Positions 14,594 through 19,510 of a DNA stretch of 19,510 bases are shown piece by piece. Each line of letters begins with the position of its first letter. Positions within the stretch are counted from its first letter, which is position 1. The DNA is taken from the NCBI GenBank assembly GCA_964389375.1, contig CAYMDP010000055.1, positions 1 through 19,510 on the forward strand, written 5' to 3'. The notes beneath the pieces were generated by a model that had not been told where the DNA came from, did not search any database, and saw only the letters and a program-made list of their open reading frames with translations. Origin of the DNA: CAYMDP01 sp964389375 (GTDB lineage: Bacteria > Bdellovibrionota > Bdellovibrionia > Bdellovibrionales > UBA1609). The position numbers and the translations under genes were made by a program.

Positions 14594-16819
14594 TTAGTGC
14601 TGGCTTCTTTTAAAGGTTAAGACCGAAAGATAAGTCATGTCCGAAGGCACAACCCGAGAGAACAATCTGTTTTCTCCCTTTGGTGCAATAAGAATTGTCA
14701 CAAGCCCTTCTGGAAGATTAGAAATAATAAATCCTCCGCCCGCCGGACCACCCTTTTCAAGATGAAGATTTTTGTCTTGGTCGAAATAAATCACTTCCGC
14801 GGTCAAGGGCTCTCCTCCAGACTCAACAAAGACTTCAAAGTCTGTGTCCTCAACCAGGCCAACAACTTTTCCTGATCCAGGACTTAGATTGACTCTTTTT
14901 CTTGCCTCTAAAGAAGCAATCCATTCTCGGTTTACAATCGGGATTGCGATGGACTTAACATTTCGGTCCAAAACAATTCGAGAGGGCTCGTAAAGACGAC
15001 TATCTTCCGCAACAGCTTCAATCACCATTTGGCCGCGTCCCGACATATACTGAATCATCTCTTGGCCATCGGTATCAAGCTCTGCATCGGTTCCTAAAAT
15101 CGAAACCGTGGTCGAAATCCGCTGCTGCGGATTTTGTAGGTCAAATACTTTTAGCGCGGCTGACCTAAACGAACCTGCCTCAAGCTCGACATAAGAAACA
15201 TTTCTTCGATCGGCTGAGATGATTTGGGCGGGCACGTAGCTTCCTGCGACCTTTGCTCTTACAGAATGCAAACCGGGTTGCACCAAAATAAAGGCAAACA
15301 TCCCATTGGAAGAAGTCTTTGTTAAGTTTCGATCTGGAAGATAGGCTTCATTAAAGTAAACCGGGACGGCCTCGCTGTCCCCCGCAAGCTCAACTTCGGC
15401 ACCCGCAGTCAAGTTTGACCCTTGGTAGACTCGGCCCCACACGATCGACATCTCGTTGACCCGTCGTCGCTCGTCTTCGCTTAAAACAAGACCGATCAAG
15501 GCATTCACTTTGCTTTCTGATAGAAGCATTAGGTTTTGATCTGCACCCCAGCTTCCAACTAAAGAAGATCCCCAGTAGCCTTCGGCCTTCGCACGAACTA
15601 GCATTGAGGAGGCCGGCAAAATATCTTTTGCCACAAACTCCGTCTCACTTTCTTTTGAAAATTCAATATCCCCTTCCTCAGACCAAAGACTTGGATTTGC
15701 AACCGGAAGTTCGTAGCGATCAAATGAATCTGCAGAGATAACCTTTAATGACAGTCCGCTATTTACGGGACTTAGCTTTAGTCGAATGTCGTCAACTCGG
15801 ACCTCATGGGGCTTTGGAGTCGGCACATCATATAGATCTAACTCACCCCGACCCAAAATTTCTCCAGATGATGCACGAAGTTCTGCAACTAAGTATCCAC
15901 TGAGTGCTTTTGCGCGAACTTCAAAACGTGCATCACGAACCCAAACTTGCCCCGACTGTTCGACTTGTCCTTTATCTTGCCAAGTAATGGTCAGGTAATT
16001 GTCGTGCCCGGTAAAGGCAAGACCACCCGTCATTTCTAAACTTCCCGTTAACAAAATAGGACGAATCCGCTCTTCCTCAACTCGAGCCGGCGCCCAGCTT
16101 GGAGAGGGCGGCTCGGTTTTTGAGTTCGTCTTGCCCCCGCCGCTTTTTTCGGCTTGCGATGCGAATGGGGGATTGCTGGGCCGAATAATCGTTCCGCCAG
16201 AAGCGAGAAGCTCTGGGTAAGTCGATTCGATAATCTCTTGCGCCCTTTCGGCAACACTTGGTGGTGTCCATCGATAGTCCGACAGATATTGCGCAAGCCG
16301 TTCTTTGCGAACCGCCATATTCGCAAGCTCTCCACGCTCATCGGAGAGACTGACACGACTTAATTGAACTGTTTTCGGTTGAAGGCTTTCGTGTCGGTCC
16401 AATGTCGTAGATAAAGGCTGAGCCAAGGCAAAGCTTTCTCGGGTCGATTGAGATGAAATTCTCATTCCCCGAAGAGTCGGAACTGAAGATGACTTGGTTT
16501 GAACCTTCGCAAGTAGGATTGGATCTTCTTTCTTCTCGGGAGGCAGGGCTTGAACATTGTTTGGTTTAAATACCGAGACACCTGCAAGTAATAATTCGTT
16601 GCGAATTTCTTGAGCAGTTGGCTCCAGCTCATCGCCCATGCCAATTAAATCCATACGAATATCTTCAAGCGCAGAGTAAGCGGGAGAGTCCGTGCGAATC
16701 TCGAATCGAATTCTCGAAGAAAGACCTCGGCCATCAATGTGACTAATGAGTGAGGGCGCTAAACTTAGCGCGGAAAAACTAAAGACAGCCAAAATGAGCT
16801 TGCTACGAATCACAATCAT
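14594..16819 (-). CDS. Large exported protein with carboxypeptidase-regulatory-like beta domains, function unknown
   Basis: Not recognised beyond fold hints. Residues 1-27 are a signal peptide (LILAVFSFSALSLAPSLI). Residues about 30-250 are low in order, with short helices and Ser/Pro/Lys-rich stretches. From about 255 the protein is beta-rich: GSLEMTGGLAFTGHDNYLTITW, then a segment about 459-545 (VWGRVYQGSNLTAGAEVEL...SNGMFAFILVQPGLHSVRA) typical of carboxypeptidase-regulatory-like/Ig-like domains, then similar strands to the end. No catalytic motif is seen; a structural or adhesive envelope role is an inference. The first ATG (16819) has AGGG directly abutting it, whereas the GTG two codons in (16813) has the same AGGG at six bases, so translation may begin at the GTG. 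It lies 51 bp after the lipoprotein gene, same strand. Confidence 0.8.
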   Translation of the reverse strand: MIVIRSKLILAVFSFSALSLAPSLISHIDGRGLSSRIRFEIRTDSPAYSALEDIRMDLIGMGDELEPTAQEIRNELLLAGVSVFKPNNVQALPPEKKEDPILLAKVQTKSSSVPTLRGMRISSQSTRESFALAQPLSTTLDRHESLQPKTVQLSRVSLSDERGELANMAVRKERLAQYLSDYRWTPPSVAERAQEIIESTYPELLASGGTIIRPSNPPFASQAEKSGGGKTNSKTEPPSPSWAPARVEEERIRPILLTGSLEMTGGLAFTGHDNYLTITWQDKGQVEQSGQVWVRDARFEVRAKALSGYLVAELRASSGEILGRGELDLYDVPTPKPHEVRVDDIRLKLSPVNSGLSLKVISADSFDRYELPVANPSLWSEEGDIEFSKESETEFVAKDILPASSMLVRAKAEGYWGSSLVGSWGADQNLMLLSESKVNALIGLVLSEDERRRVNEMSIVWGRVYQGSNLTAGAEVELAGDSEAVPVYFNEAYLPDRNLTKTSSNGMFAFILVQPGLHSVRAKVAGSYVPAQIISADRRNVSYVELEAGSFRSAALKVFDLQNPQQRISTTVSILGTDAELDTDGQEMIQYMSGRGQMVIEAVAEDSRLYEPSRIVLDRNVKSIAIPIVNREWIASLEARKRVNLSPGSGKVVGLVEDTDFEVFVESGGEPLTAEVIYFDQDKNLHLEKGGPAGGGFIISNLPEGLVTILIAPKGENRLFSRVVPSDMTYLSVLTFKRSQH

Positions 16820-16870
16820 CCCTGATCTTAAGATGCCTACTCAGTCAGATCTTACTATTGATTAGTCTAT

Positions 16871-17311
16871 TTAGAATGCACGAAAATCGTCAATCATATT
16901 GACGTCTTCGCGACGTTTGGAGAGGCTAGTCTGAAACCGACCTTTGATTAGTCTGGCTATCCTTTCGTCCTTACCCACATCGTAGTAGCGACCCTGAGCA
17001 TCCATCCGCTCATTGACCACAACAACTTCAACGACATAGGGCCGTCGATCTCCCAAAACATATATAACTGAGTAAGACCGCTCTTTTAAAGTTTCCGCGG
17101 GCTGAAATTTTCTGCCAACAACTTTAAAATACTTCGAAGTGAACTCCCTTTGATTACTGGATATTTTCCGAACTCCAAGGGGGGAGGAGTTGGCTGCTAT
17201 CTTTTTTAAATCAAGAAGGGGGCGGTTTACGCCCTGAATCTGAAGGCCGCCGTAACTGGATGCACAGGAAGAAAGAAAAATCAGGCTAAGAGCTAAAGCA
17301 ATAAAGCGCAT
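16871..17311 (-). CDS. Small predicted lipoprotein, function unknown
   Basis: A 146-residue protein with a clear lipoprotein signal: MRFIALALSLIFLSSC, lipidation expected at Cys16 in LSSC. The mature part begins ASSYGGLQIQGVNRPLLDL and is basic and beta-rich (SYSVIYVLGDRRPYVVEVVVVNERMD), ending in a charged tail. I recognise no domain. The start at 17311 is preferred to the in-frame ATG at 17338, because the latter would put nine polar and charged residues before the signal peptide and overlap the transaldolase gene by 23 bp. The preferred start leaves a 4 bp gap after the transaldolase stop, with GAGAAGG about 15 bases upstream, somewhat far. It probably shares a transcript with the transaldolase gene and the large exported protein downstream. 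Confidence 0.8.
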   Translation of the reverse strand: MRFIALALSLIFLSSCASSYGGLQIQGVNRPLLDLKKIAANSSPLGVRKISSNQREFTSKYFKVVGRKFQPAETLKERSYSVIYVLGDRRPYVVEVVVVNERMDAQGRYYDVGKDERIARLIKGRFQTSLSKRREDVNMIDDFRAF

Positions 17312-17315
17312 GACT

Positions 17316-17960
17316 TTATTGTGGCACCTTCTCAGCATCTTTCAAGAACTGGGCAATCCCCTTGTCAGTTAATGGGTGTTGGGTGAGCTGCATCATAACT
17401 TTATAGGGCATGGTCACAACATCTGCACCCATTAATGCAGACTCTAAAACATGGATAGGGTGACGAATACTCGCAACCAAAGTTTCCGTTTGAAATCCAT
17501 AGTTTGCCTTAATTTGAGTAATCTGACTAATCAACTCCATTCCGTTGGTTCCGACATCATCTAGACGACCAACGAAGGGGGATAAAAGCGTTGCGCCTGC
17601 CTTTGCAACAAGCAGCGCTTGAAGAGGGGAAAAAATTAAAGTCACGTTTGTTTTAATTCCATCGGCTGCAAGCTTGCGCACGGCAACCAGACCTTCATCG
17701 CACATCGGGATTTTAACCACGACATTATCTGCAATCTTCGCAAGCTCTCGGCCTTCTTTAAGCATTAGTTCGGCGGTCATACCAATCACCTCAGCAGAAA
17801 CTGGGCCATCCACCGCCTGGCAAATTTCTTTAATGAGGTCATGATGGCGCTTTCCGGTTTTTGCAACCAGACTTGGATTTGTGGTCACTCCATCAACCCA
17901 ACCGCGTTGATTGGCCTCTTTGATTTCGTTGATGTCCGCTGTATCGATAAAAAATTTCAT
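17316..17960 (-). CDS. tal: Small (FSA/TalC-type) transaldolase
   Basis: A 214-residue single-domain TIM-barrel enzyme of the small transaldolase/fructose-6-phosphate aldolase subfamily, moving a dihydroxyacetone unit between sugar phosphates in the non-oxidative pentose phosphate pathway. Visible landmarks are FIDTADINEI (4-13), GVTTNPSLV (24-32), Schiff-base lysine K83 in VVVKIPM, TNVTLIF (104-110), SPFVGRLDD (127-135) and ASIRH. Two positions separate the activities: transaldolases have Glu and Phe where E. coli FSA has Gln59 and Tyr131. Here SAEV gives E57 and SPFV gives F129, favouring true transaldolase. GAGGAGA precedes the ATG. It lies 55 bp after the folK-like gene and 4 bp before the lipoprotein gene on the same strand. 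Confidence 0.93.
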   Translation of the reverse strand: MKFFIDTADINEIKEANQRGWVDGVTTNPSLVAKTGKRHHDLIKEICQAVDGPVSAEVIGMTAELMLKEGRELAKIADNVVVKIPMCDEGLVAVRKLAADGIKTNVTLIFSPLQALLVAKAGATLLSPFVGRLDDVGTNGMELISQITQIKANYGFQTETLVASIRHPIHVLESALMGADVVTMPYKVMMQLTQHPLTDKGIAQFLKDAEKVPQ

Positions 17961-17976
17961 GCTGGCTTCTCCTCAA

Positions 17977-18001
17977 GGCTCGACCTAAGTCGGGCCGAGC
18001 C
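17977..18001. repeat. Imperfect 25 bp inverted repeat between folK-like and transaldolase genes
   Basis: GGCTCG (17977-17982) and CGAGCC (17996-18001) pair perfectly, and inner CC/GG pairs extend the stem past one mismatch. On the minus strand it lies between the folK-like stop and the transaldolase ribosome site. It is not followed by a U-run, so it is more likely a processing or stability hairpin than a terminator. Confidence 0.4.
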
Positions 18002-18015
18002 TATGCGGCTGACAG

Positions 18016-18555
18016 TCAAAAATCAAGTAAGCTTTTCCCCGGAGAATGAAACTCTCCCCAGTGCCCGAGGCTTAAACTTTTGGAAATTTCGAAAAGACTT
18101 TGTTTTAAAATTGGATGATTAAACTGTGGCCAGGCCTCAGCCGCAGGAATGAGGAACTCAGCGCGCTGATGAAGCTCTGGATGAGGAAGCGTAAGCTGCG
18201 GATGCAAATAGGCCTCTTGGTCAAAAGCAAGAAGGGCAATAAGCGCTCCTTGGCCCCCCGGCCGACTTGGACCTTTTCGCCCAAGCTCTTCAAGCCATTT
18301 TTTTAGCTCTAAGTGAGCCATGTCTGTTTTTGCCTTAATCGCTAGGCAAAGACCCTCCTGCCAACGCGCCCCATACAGATCATGGTTGGATCTTGCTTCT
18401 GCTTGAACGGCCCGAAGGCGGTAGACCGAGGAGATATCTAAGATCTCTAACTCGGACCGACAGTCCCTTAAAAGGCCCTTAAAAATCTCGATGGCATCGC
18501 TACCAAACACCAAAAGAGAAATTAAAATCTCGTGCTTTTTGCTTTGTTCGGTCAT
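18016..18555 (-). CDS. Divergent folK-like (HPPK-fold) protein, probable pseudoenzyme
   Basis: The 179 residues align with 6-hydroxymethyl-7,8-dihydropterin pyrophosphokinase along the whole fold: N-terminal strand with FGSD in place of GSN (18-20), SSVYR (42-46, family SxxYRT), LELKKWLEELGRKG (82-95), and LTLPHPELHQRAEFLIPAAE (121-140), matching LTVPHxxxxxRxFxLxPLxE. The family hallmark RTLDLDIMLF becomes QGALIALLAF (102-111). With the PHP and R anchors fixing the alignment, Mg-binding Asp95 and Asp97 are replaced by Leu105 and Ala107, and Arg92 by Gln102. Pterin-contacting Asn55 also appears lost (Glu67). H125 and R131, equivalent to nucleotide contacts H115 and R121, remain. Folate-pathway catalysis is therefore doubtful. 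It is fused by ATGA overlap to dapB, so co-translation is likely. Pipelines would probably name it folK. Confidence 0.78.
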   Translation of the reverse strand: MTEQSKKHEILISLLVFGSDAIEIFKGLLRDCRSELEILDISSVYRLRAVQAEARSNHDLYGARWQEGLCLAIKAKTDMAHLELKKWLEELGRKGPSRPGGQGALIALLAFDQEAYLHPQLTLPHPELHQRAEFLIPAAEAWPQFNHPILKQSLFEISKSLSLGHWGEFHSPGKSLLDF

Positions 18556-19241
18556 TTCAACTCTAAAACGTCAGCCAGAAAGTAAGTCCCGCTGGGGCGT
18601 CCGCAAATCCACTGCGCGGCCCGAAGAGCCCCGCGAGCAAATACGGCTCTATTTAAGGCCGTGTGCTCAAAAGAAAGAAGCTCTTCGTCCGAACTTGCTA
18701 AAATTTTATGAACCCCCACAACACCGCCCCCACGAGTTGAATGGATTGGCGGAAGGGACTTTCCCAAATCAGATTCAATCGATTGCTGTAAATCAATGGC
18801 CGTCCCACTTGGCTGATCTTTTTTATGCTTATGGTGCATTTCACTAAGCTGAATATCGAATCCCTCTAGTAAAGGCAGGACCTTCAGTACTTTCTTCAGT
18901 GCGGCAACCCCTAGGCTCATGTTCGCTGACCAGAGAATGGGAATTTTTTCCGCCGCCCCCTTCTGCTTTGCTCTTTGCCCATCGCTTAATCCCGTTGTTC
19001 CGGACACAAAGGCTTTGGAGTTTTTTAAACTCCAGTCCAAAGCTTTTTCAAAAAGTTGCGGTTGAGAAAAATCAAGTACGACGTCTATTTGTTCCTGGGG
19101 CAGCGAAGAGAAGTCTTCGTTAATGCCTCGGCCAACTTCAGCAACAAGTTGAAAATTTCGGTCTAAGTCGATCAATTTTTTAATCTCCGTACCCATTCGG
19201 CCGGTGGACCCTACTAAAAGAATTCGTTTTACCGTTTTCAT
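18552..19241 (-). CDS. dapB: 4-hydroxy-tetrahydrodipicolinate reductase
   Basis: DapB reduces 4-hydroxy-tetrahydrodipicolinate with NAD(P)H, the second dedicated step toward meso-diaminopimelate and lysine. Motifs are the Rossmann loop LLVGSTGRMG (8-17), FVSGTTGL (78-85), SANMSLGV (105-112), the catalytic block EMHHKHKKDQPSGTA (134-148), with H136/H137 and K140 at the E. coli H159/H160/K163 positions, and RGGGVVGVH (170-178). At 229 residues it is shorter than the approximately 270 of E. coli; the lost length lies in the N-terminal domain, where loops are trimmed, and the active site is complete. It overlaps dapA upstream and the folK-like gene downstream by four bases each (ATGA), so it is tightly coupled. 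Diaminopimelate is also a peptidoglycan precursor. Confidence 0.96.
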   Translation of the reverse strand: MKTVKRILLVGSTGRMGTEIKKLIDLDRNFQLVAEVGRGINEDFSSLPQEQIDVVLDFSQPQLFEKALDWSLKNSKAFVSGTTGLSDGQRAKQKGAAEKIPILWSANMSLGVAALKKVLKVLPLLEGFDIQLSEMHHKHKKDQPSGTAIDLQQSIESDLGKSLPPIHSTRGGGVVGVHKILASSDEELLSFEHTALNRAVFARGALRAAQWICGRPSGTYFLADVLELK

Positions 19242-19510
19242 GAAACCAATCCTCGCTCGGCCAACACAGAAGAAAAAGCCTTATGATATTCTTCGGATAA
19301 GCTTGTTAGTGGAAGCCGCATCTCGGGAGACTTAATAATTCCCATTTTAAACAATGCCCACTTTACCGGGATTGGATTGGATTCAATATAAAGATACTTT
19401 AAAAGATCCTTATATTTCTTGTAGTCCTCAATCGCGCCGGCGTCCCCGTCTTGAGCTCTAAGAAACAAATCTTTAAGGTCCTTCACAAATAGATTTGATA
19501 AAACCGAGAT
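19238..19510 (-). CDS. dapA: 4-hydroxy-tetrahydrodipicolinate synthase, C-terminal part (runs off right edge)
   Basis: DapA condenses pyruvate with aspartate semialdehyde at the entry of the diaminopimelate/lysine pathway. About 90 C-terminal codons are visible, beginning ISVLSNLFVKDLKDL, which continues to the window edge without a stop; the gene starts outside. The diagnostic piece is ESNPIPVKWALFKMGI followed by MRLPLTSLSEEY, matching the DapA C-terminus (NPIPVKW, LRLP.T). The Schiff-base lysine and the GTTGE motif lie beyond the window. A GTG at 19486 is internal, not a start. The TGA overlaps the dapB ATG by four bases, so dapA is the upstream member of a dapA-dapB-folK-like operon. Confidence 0.94.
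   Translation of the reverse strand: MSVLSNLFVKDLKDLFLRAQDGDAGAIEDYKKYKDLLKYLYIESNPIPVKWALFKMGIIKSPEMRLPLTSLSEEYHKAFSSVLAERGLVS

Noticed and set aside
17309..17338. Upstream ATG for the lipoprotein at 17338
   Set aside because: It overlaps the transaldolase gene and places nine polar and charged residues before a normal lipoprotein signal peptide that starts at 17311.
1..19510. Search for tRNA/rRNA genes, CRISPR arrays, IS elements, prophage or toxin-antitoxin pairs
   Set aside because: Nearly all sequence is accounted for by ordinary genes with short gaps. No direct-repeat arrays, transposase motifs or tRNA-like folds were recognised by eye; a tRNAscan or HMM run could still find something missed.

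Overview
The window looks like ordinary chromosomal core sequence from a Bdellovibrio-like predatory or predator-related bacterium (Bdellovibrionota). This is an inference from gene content. The strongest marker is a 64-residue single-domain histone-fold protein beside ligA, of the type described for Bdellovibrio bacteriovorus. Supporting signs are a PilZ protein, a long-tailed Rho, envelope proteins of unknown function, and candidate sigma-28 and sigma-54 promoters. I see no phage, IS, CRISPR, tRNA or rRNA.

Layout. 1-2090 (minus): rho followed by prfA, which runs off the left edge; together they cover transcription and translation termination. 2091-2393: divergent control region, with a candidate sigma-28 promoter firing right into a PilZ gene (2394-2771, plus) that ends in a clear hairpin terminator. 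2794-4302 (minus): a LysM protein with a very acidic N-terminal half, a proline-rich linker and a C-terminal membrane segment. 4475-9054 (minus): a compact five-gene operon gatC-gatA-gatB-ppx/gppA-DUF192, supplying Glu-tRNA(Gln)/Asp-tRNA(Asn) amidotransferase plus two passengers. 9149-11215 (plus): ligA, possibly read from a leaderless mRNA.

11294-11488 (minus): the histone gene, convergent with ligA over a shared hairpin. 11612-13057 (minus): a metallophosphoesterase whose catalytic motifs are interrupted by a membrane hairpin. 13180-14586 (plus): an exported MltD-like lytic transglycosylase with a strong sigma-54-type site immediately upstream. 14594-16819 and 16871-17311 (minus): a large exported beta-rich protein and a small lipoprotein, both unknown, downstream of a transaldolase (17316-17960). 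18016-19510 (minus): dapA (partial)-dapB-folK-like, joined by ATGA overlaps. The folK-like protein keeps the HPPK fold but has lost both magnesium-binding aspartates.

The most noteworthy items are the bacterial histone, the apparently dead HPPK locked into the lysine/peptidoglycan-precursor operon, the RG-rich disordered tail on Rho, and the alternative-sigma promoter candidates ahead of a PG-cleaving enzyme and a PilZ protein. Most genes have good Shine-Dalgarno sites. ligA, the metallophosphoesterase and the transglycosylase do not. All homology statements rest on motif recognition by eye; no database search was run.
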